Source: a virus
Virus record (IMG/VR): IMGVR_UViG_3300027375_000003
Location: 1 to 64,000 of that record
Strand: one strand, 5' to 3'
Length of the DNA: 64,000 nt
This document shows, in pieces, positions 25,521-34,881 of this stretch (position 1 is its first letter; each line of letters opens with the position of its first letter). The translations under genes were made by a program, and so were the position numbers. The notes beneath the pieces were generated by a model. It was given only the letters and a program-made list of their open reading frames with translations. It had not been told where the DNA came from and made no database searches.

Positions 25521-26045
25521 ATGAGTAAAAGATCAGATCGTATTAAAAACCAAGTACCTTTAGATCAAGTGTTAGGTGCTTATGGATATAATGTAAGAAC
25601 GAATGGATCTGATCAACAATTTTCATGTGATTTACATGGTAGTGGTGTAGATACAAAACCTAGTGCAAGATATTACCATAATACAAAGACATGGTATTGC
25701 TTTGCTTGTGGCAAGGTAAGAGATGTAGTATCAACAGTAATGGAAAAAGAAGGTGTGGAATTTAATGTAGCTTGCAGGATGATAGAAAAGAAATATGGTT
25801 TAAGCGAATGGCAGGAATATGAGAAACCTGATGTGTTTAAAGATGTGGATATAGAAGATAGTGAAATTGATTGGCAGGCGAAAACAATAAATAAGTTGTC
25901 AAGGATTACAAAAGAAAAAGTATTATCTTTAAAGGAATGTTTAAAGTTATGGGAAGCAGTAGATTTTTTATTGTTTGCCAAAAAGACAGAACCTGAACTA
26001 TGGATAAAGATATACAGGAAACTTGAAAATGACAGACAACAATGA
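25521..26045 (+). CDS. Primase zinc-binding subunit, CHC2 type
   Basis: A 174-residue protein whose N-terminal 90 residues match the CHC2 zinc ribbon of DnaG primases: FSCDLHG (Cys36, His39), SARYYHNTKTWYCFACGK (Cys60, Cys63) and VVSTVMEKEGVEFNVACRMI. The rest (about 95-174) is helical and acidic, and no TOPRIM or RNA-polymerase core follows. The matching catalytic TOPRIM protein is encoded separately at 38001-38678 on the other strand, so the primase appears split into two polypeptides. It starts 4 bases after the helicase stop, so template recognition and helicase are co-expressed. Family assignment is firm; the split-enzyme role is inference. Confidence 0.85.
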   Translation: MSKRSDRIKNQVPLDQVLGAYGYNVRTNGSDQQFSCDLHGSGVDTKPSARYYHNTKTWYCFACGKVRDVVSTVMEKEGVEFNVACRMIEKKYGLSEWQEYEKPDVFKDVDIEDSEIDWQAKTINKLSRITKEKVLSLKECLKLWEAVDFLLFAKKTEPELWIKIYRKLENDRQQ

Positions 26046-26391
26046 AGAAGATAAAGAACTACTACCGAGTGATGTATTTAATCAAGAAGGATTTGAGTTT
26101 TTAATATCACAGTTAGCACAGACATATTACTTTGGACAAAATGATTTTGAAGGTGAACAGGAATTATTAAATGTATGGATTAAGATAGGACAGCTTTTAA
26201 ATATATTTCATGTTTTGCCACATCATAAGTTAATAGTGAATAATGAAGAAGGTCAAACCAAAATCTTATCTTATATTTTATGTGCAAGTAAAAAGGTATT
26301 AGAGCAGATCACAGATCATGATATATTTGATCAAGACATGGTAGAGCAGTCAGTAAAGGCAATAGAAGATAAGAAAAAAGGATATAATTAA
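26029..26391 (+). CDS. Hypothetical acidic protein (120 aa)
   Basis: A 120-residue acidic helical protein starting MTDNNEEDKELLPSDVFNQ and ending KKGYN. ATG 26029 overlaps the primase-subunit end by 17 bases and has CAGGAAAC upstream; a TTG two codons earlier is less likely. No motif or membrane segment. Its place in the helicase/primase operon suggests a replication accessory role, but nothing in the sequence shows one. Confidence 0.65.
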   Translation: MTDNNEEDKELLPSDVFNQEGFEFLISQLAQTYYFGQNDFEGEQELLNVWIKIGQLLNIFHVLPHHKLIVNNEEGQTKILSYILCASKKVLEQITDHDIFDQDMVEQSVKAIEDKKKGYN

Positions 26392-26393
26392 AA

Positions 26394-26828
26394 ATGTATA
26401 GAGAAAATGGAATGATCTTTTGTGTGATAACAGATGAGAGATATGGTAATCCAAAGGTAGCTAGAATAATACCAAAAGAGAATGTAGACAATTGGGGTGA
26501 GTATATAGAATTAAAAGATAGTGAATGGGAAAGATTATTGCCTGTCATATCAGAGGAAGTGATAGACAGAGCATTAAGAGGTGATGCGAAAACATTAATG
26601 CAGTCGCAGGGATTAAGAGATCCGAAAGGATGTTTAAAGTTAATACCGATAAAGAATAGTGTATGTGCAGATAAGAAAGGATGTCCATCATATACAGTAA
26701 AATGTGATTTTAGGAATAAGGATTGTCCTGAGTGTTTTAGTGTAGATGGTGATGTGAGTATGGTAAAGAGGAATTTAATACAAGCATGGCGAATGGGATA
26801 TATAGTGGTTCGGATGTTAGAATTTTAA
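26394..26828 (+). CDS. Hypothetical protein with cysteine cluster (144 aa)
   Basis: A 144-residue protein starting MYRENGMIFCVITDERYGNP. The C-terminal half carries six Cys at 80, 91, 97, 104, 111 and 114, ending CDFRNKDCPECF, which suggests a zinc or iron-sulphur site. The first half looks like a small beta-rich domain. It begins 2 bases after the previous stop at the end of the helicase/primase operon. I do not recognise the family. Confidence 0.65.
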   Translation: MYRENGMIFCVITDERYGNPKVARIIPKENVDNWGEYIELKDSEWERLLPVISEEVIDRALRGDAKTLMQSQGLRDPKGCLKLIPIKNSVCADKKGCPSYTVKCDFRNKDCPECFSVDGDVSMVKRNLIQAWRMGYIVVRMLEF

Positions 26829-26899
26829 TAATGATTAAAAGAAATTTGTATAAAGCAAAAACTCATTTTTTTTAATAGAAAAAGAAAGGTCGTAGTAAA

Positions 26900-27280
26900 A
26901 TGCTACAACACCAACATATTGTAATCCGTGCTTATGTAAATAAGCCACCTATGGCAACAGATGTGATTGAATCATGGTTAAAGGATTTGATCCAAGCGAT
27001 TGACATGAAGATTTTAAGTGGACCCCATGCTGTGTATCTTGACAAGGCAGGCAATAGAGGTTTAACAGCAGTGACTATTATTGAAACATCACATATTGCG
27101 ATTCATGTGTGGGATGAAGCAGTGCCCGGCTTAATTCAATTGGATGTATATTCATGCAAGGAATTTGACAAAGAAACAGTGTTTGCAAAGTTTGCACAAT
27201 TTGAACCTGTGAGTGTGGAATGGTTTATGATGGATCGTACAGACAAGTTATCTATTACGAATGAGATTGAGAAAATTTAA
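26900..27280 (+). CDS. speD: SpeD-like S-adenosylmethionine decarboxylase family protein
   Basis: A 126-residue protein of the bacterial SpeD class. TAVTIIETSHIAIHVWDE covers the self-cleavage region: Ser64 should become the pyruvoyl group and His65 follows as in the family, and Cys86 in LDVYSCK matches the catalytic Cys. The residue before Ser is Thr, where the classical enzyme has Glu. Members make decarboxylated AdoMet for spermidine synthesis, and some homologues have been reported to decarboxylate ornithine or arginine instead, so the substrate is uncertain. No spermidine synthase gene is nearby. AAAGG lies about 11 bases before the ATG, and the gene stands alone between AT-rich gaps. 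Confidence 0.85.
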   Translation: MLQHQHIVIRAYVNKPPMATDVIESWLKDLIQAIDMKILSGPHAVYLDKAGNRGLTAVTIIETSHIAIHVWDEAVPGLIQLDVYSCKEFDKETVFAKFAQFEPVSVEWFMMDRTDKLSITNEIEKI

Positions 27281-27349
27281 TATTAAATCTATATTTACAA
27301 GCATAATTATAAAAGAGCATATTTTCACTTAAAACAAAGGATAAGCAAA

Positions 27350-30300
27350 ATGCCTGTTGTGAAATTGATAAACAATCCAAATCGCAGTGCCAATCCATTT
27401 AAATCTAATTTTCTATTAGCTTTTAAAGTTCCACAATTGTCTAGTAGAGATACTACTAGAGGCAAGATCGAAGGAAATGGCAATTATGTTTTTAATCACT
27501 ACCAGCAATTGGTAGAGTTTGAAGATTACTTAATCGATTATATTAATGATCGAGTATCACAGGTAGCGAAAGATAAGTCTTTAGTTAAGTGGTCTTTAGA
27601 TGAAGATATGGAAAAAGCATATCTGTATTATTTGGGATTTTTCAGAGAAAAAGAACAAGATGAGGAATTGAAAAACCTTTGGATTGACTTGAAAGTAAAT
27701 ATTCAAAAAGTAGATGCTTTCATTGAAACGAATTTACAAAAGGTATGGGAAGGATATTTAGAGTTCATTGTGAGACAAGGAAATCCAACAAGTAATTCAC
27801 AAGAAGAAGTCTTTAAGAAAGCTAAAGTTGTTTTAATGGCAGGTGCTTTTGATGTGGCAAATCGTTTAGGTAAGCAAGCATTTTTCAAAGAAAGTTTGAA
27901 GTCATTATCAGGATGGATTGCTTTAATTTGCAAAGCAAAAGGTTTGCAATATGAGATCACACAAAAAGTAACAAGCACAGGTGTAAAATACGATGTGTTT
28001 AAAGAAGTATCAGGAGCAATACCTGCTGTTGTGATTGCAGAAAATGCAAATACGATTAAGAAGAAATATGTTGAGTATGAAAAAGCTCAATTAAAGACTA
28101 AGTTATCAGGAATCGGAGCATTTACAGAAGTTAAATTAGAAGATGGTGATCGTCTTGATTTATATTTAAATGATCCAAAAAATATGCCTACGATTGCAGG
28201 TGTTATTAAAAAAAGAAAACTAGACTTTTTACAGACAATGAATTTGCCTGTTGATTTAGACATTGATACGATGTCGGAAGTCAAAGAAGAAGATTACTTA
28301 GTAAAAATGGATCAATTAGCTAAAAAGAAGTTAAGTGCCAAATTATTAAGTACATCAGTCGTAGGTACAACAGAAGATGTAATTAAAAAGATTTTATCTC
28401 AAACAGATATGGATTTGACCTTTGCTAATCTTATGGAATATATGATAGCAAAAAACAATATTGTACCAATTGGTCTATCTTTAAAACCATTGATCACAAA
28501 ATTTAAGCAATTTAAGATTGATAGTAATCTTAAGCTATCTCAAATTTGCCAAAACTATTTTCTGAGTCAAGGTTGGGATATTGATCAAGATCCATATAAA
28601 GAGATGTTTGAAAAATTAGTGTCTTTAGTGGATGTGCCTTCATTTAAATATGTTTTAGATGAATATAATATGGAAAAAGAAATTATTGATTCAGATATGC
28701 AAATCAATAAGCGAGCAGTAAAGCAATTATATGGACAGCTTAAAGAACTTGAAAAACCAAATTCTATTGTCAAAGGTAAAACTTTAAAGGTAGCTATCAA
28801 AGAAGAACAAAAGAACTTTTTAGATAAAGCACATACCATTTATAGTGAAAAGCTAGGTGTGATTGAATCCGAAAATGGTTTATCTGCATATGAAGTTTAT
28901 CAACAAAAGAAATTTGATGTCCAAATTAAGTCAAAGGTTTTAAGAGATGCTTTTCCTGAAATCAGAACGATTACAGTAACAAACCAAAATGGTGAAGAAG
29001 TACAACAAAAGCAATTAATCTTTAAGCATATCAAGAGAAGAGTGATTTATGAAAAAGATGAATTAGGAAATGTAATTTTTAAAAATGGTGAGCCTGTACC
29101 TAAATATGAAACCAAAAAAGATGGTACACTTAAATTTGATGAGATTGGAAATCCTATTCCATTAACAGAAGATTTGGATATGAATATTCCACCTATTGTG
29201 ATAGATCATTTACCTGATTCAGTAGTAGATGCACTTCCGGGCGAAGAAAGAGAAGTAGAATTATCTGATGATACAACACCAAAGGCATCAAATCCTTTAA
29301 GATTTGCACATTGGGTCAAAGTAAAGACTACTACTATTAAAGGTGTTACTAAAGATATTATCACAAGGGGACCAATGAAAGGTTTCTCTGTGGAAGATTT
29401 AGCAAATGCAACAGGAAGATTAACAAGCGAAAATAAATGTTATTCTGTTGGAGCAAATGGTAAAATTATTAATATCTATGAAGGTATTAAAGTAGAGAGT
29501 GGTGATATTAAGATCAATTATAATGTTTTGGAAGAACCATATATCACATGGTTTAAAGGCAGGTTTGTAATTGCATTACCAAAAGGTGATGCTTTTAAAG
29601 GTGAAAGAGGTGCTTTAAAGAATTTAAAGAAGACAAGAGCATCAGTTGAAGAAATTGAAAATATTAGTGGTACAAGAGTAACTTATTATTTTGATGGTGA
29701 TGATTATGAGTCAATCAAAGATTCTTTAGGATCTTGTTTGATGACTAGAAAAGCACATGAAGAATTAGAAAAGTATTATGGTATTGTCTTACAGAAAGAC
29801 AAAGCATTAAATGCACAGAATTTAGAAAAATATAAACCTGTATCAATAGGTGGATTTAAAGATAACATTGTATTTAACAATAAGCAAGTTGAGGCATTAG
29901 CTTGGTTAGATGCAAATGATTTAAAAGGTGTGATGGCATTAGACACAGGTGTAGGTAAAACCTTAGTAGGTGTGACTGCAATGCAATTGGGATCAAAAAA
30001 AGAAAAGGATGCAAAGTTTTTAATTGTGGGTCCTGATGCTTTAAGAGGAAACTTTTTAAGTGAAGTGAGAAAGTTTTTAACAGAAGATGTAGCAGATGGA
30101 TTAGCTGGGAATGTAGAAAAAAAGATTGATAGTCGTGCAAAAGAAATTGGATATACCGAATTTGTTAAGATGTACGAAAGCAAGTTTGATTTTGAAAATG
30201 AATATTACTGCATGATTTTTGATGAAGTGAATGAAGCCTTAACAGGAAAGAAAGCACAAGCGATTAGTGGAGTAAAACATAAAAGAAAGATTTTACTAAC

Positions 30301-32962
30301 TGCATCTGCATTAGAAACATCACCTATGGATTTATTTAGATTTGTATCTTTATCTACAGGTAATCCTATTGAACCTGCAAAAGAAAAAGCATTTGCAGAT
30401 AAATATGCAATCAATATTGGTGGCAAGTTTGTAGGTATTAAACCTGAAGCAAGACATCAATTTAATATTTGGTTAAAGCAAAATGCTTACTTTGCAGATA
30501 AGATGGATGTGGATTACGAGGCAGTAGGTAAAAAACAACTTAAACCTTTAGTGAAATTAAACACAGCTGTAAATATGCCACCTGAAGTAGGTAAGGCATA
30601 TGTAGAAGTAGCAAGTGGCATTAAAAACCAGCTTAAAGAAATGAAAGACAGGTATTCTGCTTTATTGACACAAAATGCTGAAGATATTTCAGTAACCTTG
30701 CAAAAAGAAAAAGATATTGCAGTTGGTAATTTAAAGGATAAGATTGCTTTATTACACTTGTTTAGTTTAAATCCACATAAAGCAATGGCAAAATATAATA
30801 AGATGAAAGGCATTGAGCCAAAAACTTATACTTTTGTAAATCCAAAGGTAGAACAAGCAACAGCTTTAGCTACTAAATTCTTACAGGAATCTAAACGAAC
30901 AATTTATTTCACAGAAGATAATGATGTAGCAAAACAAACAGTCATTTCTATTTCTATGAGACATCGTACAAAAATTCATGCTCTTTGTTTATCTAATATG
31001 ATTGTGTTTTATCAGGCAGGTGTTCCTTTAAAGAAAGGTCGTGCTACTAAAAAAACCAATGTAGAGAATTTTAAGATCAATCGTTTAACAGAAGAACAAA
31101 TTGAAGCGATTGAAAGAGAAAGAATGTCAAAGACAGGTGCAGTAGCTAAACCTTCTGTAAAAAATATGTCTGTAGATATGACATGGGCAATTAAGATTGT
31201 TAAGAACTTTATTGCAGAAAATGATCAAGTAGTTACAATGGTATGTAATTCATCTTATGCAAGAGGATTTAATTTACAAAAATTTAAAGCTGTTGTGCAT
31301 TTAGATAGAGATGGTTGGGATAGTGAAGAAATTAAGCAAAGAACAGCAAGAGCATTTAGACAAGGACAGGAGAATGAAGTTCTTGAAGTGATGGTAGATG
31401 CAGTAGCACCTAATGATGAAAAAGGCAAACCAACAGTGTCAATAGATGAATTGAGAGGTCTAGTACATGAAACAGATCAGAAGTTCTTTAATGACATTAT
31501 TAAAAAAAGTGGTGCTATCAAGTTATCTGAAAACTACAGTGCGATTGAACATGGTGTTGTAAGTGATAAAATGACAACACCAAACTTAGAAGAATTTACA
31601 AGAGCGATTTTGCCTACAAGAGAAGCATCAAATGAAATTGATGAATACTTTAAGAATAAGAAGGAAGATCCTGTTAAGCATACAGTTTTAGATCCAAATC
31701 GTTTTAATCATCCATCAATTAAAACTATACTACAACAATTAGGCACTACTGTATTGACACCTGAATTGAAAGAAAAGTTAGATGTTTCAGGTATATCAGG
31801 TGTTTTGAATGTAACACCTGCTGAAATTACAAGTAGTGTTTCTGTACCTGATGTAAAGCATATTAGGTTAAAAGGCGATTGGATTGCATCACAAATTAGA
31901 GCAGTCAATTCTGATTCAGTAAAAAATTGTGAGTTTTTTACAACAACTTGTGCCCCAAAGAGTATTGGAAACAAAGCATTGTTTTCTCAATTAGTAGCTT
32001 GTAAAAAGGCAGGTAAAAAAGAACTTGTAACAGATGGTGGTGGTTCTTTTAATAGCTTTGATCCTGAAACAGGACTTGGTAAAAAAGGTCAAGGACATAA
32101 TCCTATGATTGGTTATTATATCTGGCCCAAGTTTGGATATGATGCTACTGTGCTAATACTTACACTACAGTATCCTCCTTTACAACAGAATTTTGATTTG
32201 GTATTAAAATTCTTAAATCCAACTAATCTAGTTTCACCACTACCAGCAGGAAATGATGCACAATCACAATTGGTTTTTCAGGAAGAATTGAAAAACTATA
32301 TTGAAAAAGTCGAAGAACACAATGCAAGTTTAAAAACAAAAGCAGTAGATGTAAAAGTAGATAAAGAAAGTGTTTTGGATTTAATTTCAAAACTAAAAAA
32401 TCCTGATACTAAAGGACTTAATTCTCAACAAAAACATCAAATTGTTACTTTCCTTAGAGATGGTGCAGGTTGGTGGCTTTTAAAACTAGCTAAATGTTAT
32501 TATCTTGTTTCCGAAATGACAGATGTTTACAAGCAACAAACTTATAGTCTTTTAGATCTTTATGCAATCACTTTTACAGATTCTGAAGGTAATGTTGTTA
32601 AAGCAGGTGAAGAACTATGGAAATTCTTTGGTAGTACTACAAAACTTACTTTATCTTTAGATGACAATTCTAAGTCATATAAGCATTTAACTAAATATGT
32701 AGATGCAAAAGTTAAAGAGGCAGGCTTTGAAACTTTAGAAGAATATTTATCAGCACCTACAGATCCATTTGATACTAAAAGTACTGAATGTTGGTTTTTG
32801 TTCTTTAGAGATCAAATCTTAACACAGTTAACAAAATCAGAAAAATCTACTCTTGTAAAAACTTATATGAAAGACTTAAAAGAAGTTCTTGTCAAAGCTA
32901 ATATGAATGAAAGAGTAGCTATTCTAGATAGTTTAAAAATAATCCTGAACTTTCATCTATGA
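27350..32962 (+). CDS. Giant SNF2-type helicase polyprotein with GNAT-like segment
   Basis: An 1870-residue protein. Residues 1 to about 830 are helical and beta segments of unknown fold. A helicase core follows: Walker A ALDTGVGKTLVG (about 863-874), motif II MIFDEVNE (about 955), LTASALETSP (motif III), SSYARGFNLQ (motif V) and QRTARAFRQGQ (motif VI, about 1329), the SNF2/DarB arrangement. At about 1515-1600 GNKALFSQLVACKKAGKKEL and GYYIWPKFGYDA resemble a GNAT-like acetyltransferase segment seen in phage polyvalent proteins. The C-terminus is helical. Helicase plus accessory effector domains in one giant chain suggests a DarB-like anti-restriction or injected virion protein (inference). 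AAAGGAT precedes ATG 27350; the end overlaps the next start (ATGA). Confidence 0.75.
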   Translation: MPVVKLINNPNRSANPFKSNFLLAFKVPQLSSRDTTRGKIEGNGNYVFNHYQQLVEFEDYLIDYINDRVSQVAKDKSLVKWSLDEDMEKAYLYYLGFFREKEQDEELKNLWIDLKVNIQKVDAFIETNLQKVWEGYLEFIVRQGNPTSNSQEEVFKKAKVVLMAGAFDVANRLGKQAFFKESLKSLSGWIALICKAKGLQYEITQKVTSTGVKYDVFKEVSGAIPAVVIAENANTIKKKYVEYEKAQLKTKLSGIGAFTEVKLEDGDRLDLYLNDPKNMPTIAGVIKKRKLDFLQTMNLPVDLDIDTMSEVKEEDYLVKMDQLAKKKLSAKLLSTSVVGTTEDVIKKILSQTDMDLTFANLMEYMIAKNNIVPIGLSLKPLITKFKQFKIDSNLKLSQICQNYFLSQGWDIDQDPYKEMFEKLVSLVDVPSFKYVLDEYNMEKEIIDSDMQINKRAVKQLYGQLKELEKPNSIVKGKTLKVAIKEEQKNFLDKAHTIYSEKLGVIESENGLSAYEVYQQKKFDVQIKSKVLRDAFPEIRTITVTNQNGEEVQQKQLIFKHIKRRVIYEKDELGNVIFKNGEPVPKYETKKDGTLKFDEIGNPIPLTEDLDMNIPPIVIDHLPDSVVDALPGEEREVELSDDTTPKASNPLRFAHWVKVKTTTIKGVTKDIITRGPMKGFSVEDLANATGRLTSENKCYSVGANGKIINIYEGIKVESGDIKINYNVLEEPYITWFKGRFVIALPKGDAFKGERGALKNLKKTRASVEEIENISGTRVTYYFDGDDYESIKDSLGSCLMTRKAHEELEKYYGIVLQKDKALNAQNLEKYKPVSIGGFKDNIVFNNKQVEALAWLDANDLKGVMALDTGVGKTLVGVTAMQLGSKKEKDAKFLIVGPDALRGNFLSEVRKFLTEDVADGLAGNVEKKIDSRAKEIGYTEFVKMYESKFDFENEYYCMIFDEVNEALTGKKAQAISGVKHKRKILLTASALETSPMDLFRFVSLSTGNPIEPAKEKAFADKYAINIGGKFVGIKPEARHQFNIWLKQNAYFADKMDVDYEAVGKKQLKPLVKLNTAVNMPPEVGKAYVEVASGIKNQLKEMKDRYSALLTQNAEDISVTLQKEKDIAVGNLKDKIALLHLFSLNPHKAMAKYNKMKGIEPKTYTFVNPKVEQATALATKFLQESKRTIYFTEDNDVAKQTVISISMRHRTKIHALCLSNMIVFYQAGVPLKKGRATKKTNVENFKINRLTEEQIEAIERERMSKTGAVAKPSVKNMSVDMTWAIKIVKNFIAENDQVVTMVCNSSYARGFNLQKFKAVVHLDRDGWDSEEIKQRTARAFRQGQENEVLEVMVDAVAPNDEKGKPTVSIDELRGLVHETDQKFFNDIIKKSGAIKLSENYSAIEHGVVSDKMTTPNLEEFTRAILPTREASNEIDEYFKNKKEDPVKHTVLDPNRFNHPSIKTILQQLGTTVLTPELKEKLDVSGISGVLNVTPAEITSSVSVPDVKHIRLKGDWIASQIRAVNSDSVKNCEFFTTTCAPKSIGNKALFSQLVACKKAGKKELVTDGGGSFNSFDPETGLGKKGQGHNPMIGYYIWPKFGYDATVLILTLQYPPLQQNFDLVLKFLNPTNLVSPLPAGNDAQSQLVFQEELKNYIEKVEEHNASLKTKAVDVKVDKESVLDLISKLKNPDTKGLNSQQKHQIVTFLRDGAGWWLLKLAKCYYLVSEMTDVYKQQTYSLLDLYAITFTDSEGNVVKAGEELWKFFGSTTKLTLSLDDNSKSYKHLTKYVDAKVKEAGFETLEEYLSAPTDPFDTKSTECWFLFFRDQILTQLTKSEKSTLVKTYMKDLKEVLVKANMNERVAILDSLKIILNFHL

Positions 32963-33183
32963 AATTAGCATCTAAAAAGTATGCAGATGAAGATCAAGAA
33001 GTATCATCTGAAAGTTTAATGGGAATGTTAGCAGTACAAGACGATGCTCTTTTTACTACTATTACTAAAGAACTAGAAAATGAAAAAACTTTAGAAAATA
33101 CACAAAAAGAAATTGCAGTATTGAGAGGTGATTTGAAACCTGTTTTAAATCCTTTTGATCTAAGCAAGAAAGGCAATAAATAA
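32959..33183 (+). CDS. Small hypothetical protein (74 aa)
   Basis: A 74-residue protein starting MKLASKKYADEDQEVSSESL, with a basic KLASKKY start followed by an acidic, helical remainder. It overlaps the end of the giant helicase gene by 4 bases (ATGA), so it is translationally coupled to it. The N-terminus resembles the RLAS/KLAC starts of the membrane proteins at 34882-37501. It could be a partner of the giant protein. Family not recognised. Confidence 0.65.
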   Translation: MKLASKKYADEDQEVSSESLMGMLAVQDDALFTTITKELENEKTLENTQKEIAVLRGDLKPVLNPFDLSKKGNK

Positions 33184-33185
33184 AA

Positions 33186-33458
33186 ATGGAAGATCCAAAG
33201 ACACTAAAAGAATGGATTTTGTATGTATCACAAATTTCAGATGAAGATTTAATTGTGCAAGCTAAATATGCAGGCACTCAAGTTTTTATCAATATGCTTA
33301 CAGAAGATGGATATTCAAGTGATGATATTTTTAAGATTCACAAAGCATTTGCTTTAAGATTTCAAGAAGATGGTCGCAGGATTCCTATGTATGATGGGAT
33401 TTTAGTAGATTATAAGTCTATCCTTAATCCTACAAGTTTGCCTGATGATGCTACTTAG
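33186..33458 (+). CDS. Small hypothetical protein (90 aa)
   Basis: A 90-residue soluble acidic protein starting MEDPKTLKEWILYVSQISDE, with helices and no Cys or membrane segment. It follows the previous stop by 2 bases, third in the giant-helicase operon. Its last 8 bases overlap the convergent gene 33451-33672, leaving no room for a separate terminator. No family recognised. Confidence 0.65.
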   Translation: MEDPKTLKEWILYVSQISDEDLIVQAKYAGTQVFINMLTEDGYSSDDIFKIHKAFALRFQEDGRRIPMYDGILVDYKSILNPTSLPDDAT

Positions 33459-33672
33459 TTTGCACGAATTGATTTAATTTATCAGCAACAGATAAAATTT
33501 CTTCAATTGTATTGGCAGGTGCATTTAGCTTGGCTAAATCTTCTAAAGACTTTGCCATATGTAATTTTGCTTCAAATAATTTAAGCTGTGTTTGAGATTG
33601 TTCTTCTACAATACGAGTTGCTAAATGTAAAAGATCTGTACGAATTTGATAACCATTTACTTTGTCAGACAT
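33451..33672 (-). CDS. Small helical protein (73 aa)
   Basis: A 73-residue helical protein starting MSDKVNGYQIRTDLLHLATR with a coiled-coil-like middle (SQTQLKLFEAKLHMAKSLED). The frame is open to 33720, but ATG 33672 has AGGAA about 10 bases upstream and the longer version would include a GT repeat, so the shorter start is chosen. It resembles small coiled-coil regulators or scaffolding helpers, with no specific match. It lies downstream of the sliding clamp gene on the same strand. Confidence 0.6.
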   Translation of the reverse strand: MSDKVNGYQIRTDLLHLATRIVEEQSQTQLKLFEAKLHMAKSLEDLAKLNAPANTIEEILSVADKLNQFVQTK

Positions 33673-33751
33673 GATCATTATTCCTATAAAAAAGTGTGTG
33701 TGTGTTTTAATAAGCAACATTGCCTATCTTTTTATATTATACCATCACTTT

Positions 33752-34801
33752 TTAAACTTTTGTAGGCATCAATAAGATTTTAACATTATCTTTTGTAAAT
33801 AAGAATGGTGCAGATGAAAAGTTTCTAGGATTGCAGTAAATGTTTTCAGTTAAAGCTAGAACTTGAGTGAGGTTGTTAATATTGAAATTAACAGATCGTT
33901 CTTTACCTTGAAATTCATTCTCTTGCCATACATATTGACTTTCTGTATTGGTCAATCTCAATGTGGATCTTTCATCTACATCTATTTTCATAATAGGTGT
34001 ATCAATCACTTTTTCGCTTTCATATAATGCTTGTTTGCCACGAGCAGAGATATTGATCTTTTCAAGATCAGCATCTTTAGGCATGACATTTAAGTAGTTT
34101 GGAAAACTTTCATTCACCAGCAAAATTGAATATCTTGTAGTCGCATTTTGGATATTCAAATGACAATCCTTAACACTAGCATGAGCATTAATAAGGTTAT
34201 CAGCAAGAATAGGAATAGCATCAGCAGGGATCAAAGCCTTTTGATTGACAAATTCAAATGTTAGCTTTTGAGTAAAGAGTTTAGTACCATCAGTAGATAC
34301 GATATTACGATTGGTTGGATCATAATAAACACCTGTGATTTTATTCTTTCCTTCTTCTTTGGATAAGAAACGAACAGCATTTTTAAGAGCATATCCGAGT
34401 TCAATCGCTTGTGCTTGATTGATCTTTTTACCTGTAAAGGTTTCAAAATCATCTTCTTTGCTAGTAAATTCTAATTGAGTAAACTCAACAGTTTCAATAT
34501 CACCTTGAGAGAAAAGACCATCAGGTTCTTCACCATAAGAGATGCGATCATCTTTTAAAATGATAGTAGATGATCTCATAGCTTTATCTAAAACATCAGT
34601 AGGTAAAAAGACAATACCATCATCATAGATAGATCCGTCTAAAATACATGACAAGATGAAATCATTATTTGTAGCAGTTGCTTTAATGGTGTTATTAAAA
34701 CATTCAAATTTTACTGCACGAGATGTTTTATTTTTTTTAGACAAACTGATCAATGATCTTAAATGTTGTCTGTTTTGTTTAACATGAAAATGGACTTCCA
34801 T
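33752..34801 (-). CDS. dnaN: DNA polymerase sliding clamp, beta-subunit-like
   Basis: A 349-residue protein with the three-domain layout of the bacterial beta clamp (usual length about 370). Diagnostic parts are NQKALIPADAIPILADNLIN in domain 2, SFPNYLNVMP, and the C-terminal FTKDNVKILLMPTKV, which corresponds to the MPM(R/L)-type end that lines the partner-binding pocket. It should dimerise on DNA as a ring and tether the phage or host polymerase and ligase. AAAAGGAAAA precedes ATG 34801. The three membrane paralogues lie upstream on the same strand, and the polymerase gene is outside the window. Confidence 0.85.
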   Translation of the reverse strand: MEVHFHVKQNRQHLRSLISLSKKNKTSRAVKFECFNNTIKATATNNDFILSCILDGSIYDDGIVFLPTDVLDKAMRSSTIILKDDRISYGEEPDGLFSQGDIETVEFTQLEFTSKEDDFETFTGKKINQAQAIELGYALKNAVRFLSKEEGKNKITGVYYDPTNRNIVSTDGTKLFTQKLTFEFVNQKALIPADAIPILADNLINAHASVKDCHLNIQNATTRYSILLVNESFPNYLNVMPKDADLEKINISARGKQALYESEKVIDTPIMKIDVDERSTLRLTNTESQYVWQENEFQGKERSVNFNINNLTQVLALTENIYCNPRNFSSAPFLFTKDNVKILLMPTKV

Positions 34802-34881
34802 TTGTTTTTTCCTTTTGACAAAAGAAGAGTTTTGTTGTCCATTTACTTATATTATTAAGGATTTGATTTACTTAAAAAATG

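Noticed and set aside
33690-33703. GT repeat as a possible phase-variation tract
   Set aside because: It is only a handful of GT units in a short leader with no reading-frame consequence for either neighbouring gene.
3841-34860. Second promoter class with CTTAATAAT near 3841-3853, 6001-6010 and 34851-34860
   Set aside because: Similarity is short and A/T-driven, and flanking bases and spacing are not conserved, so I cannot separate it from composition.
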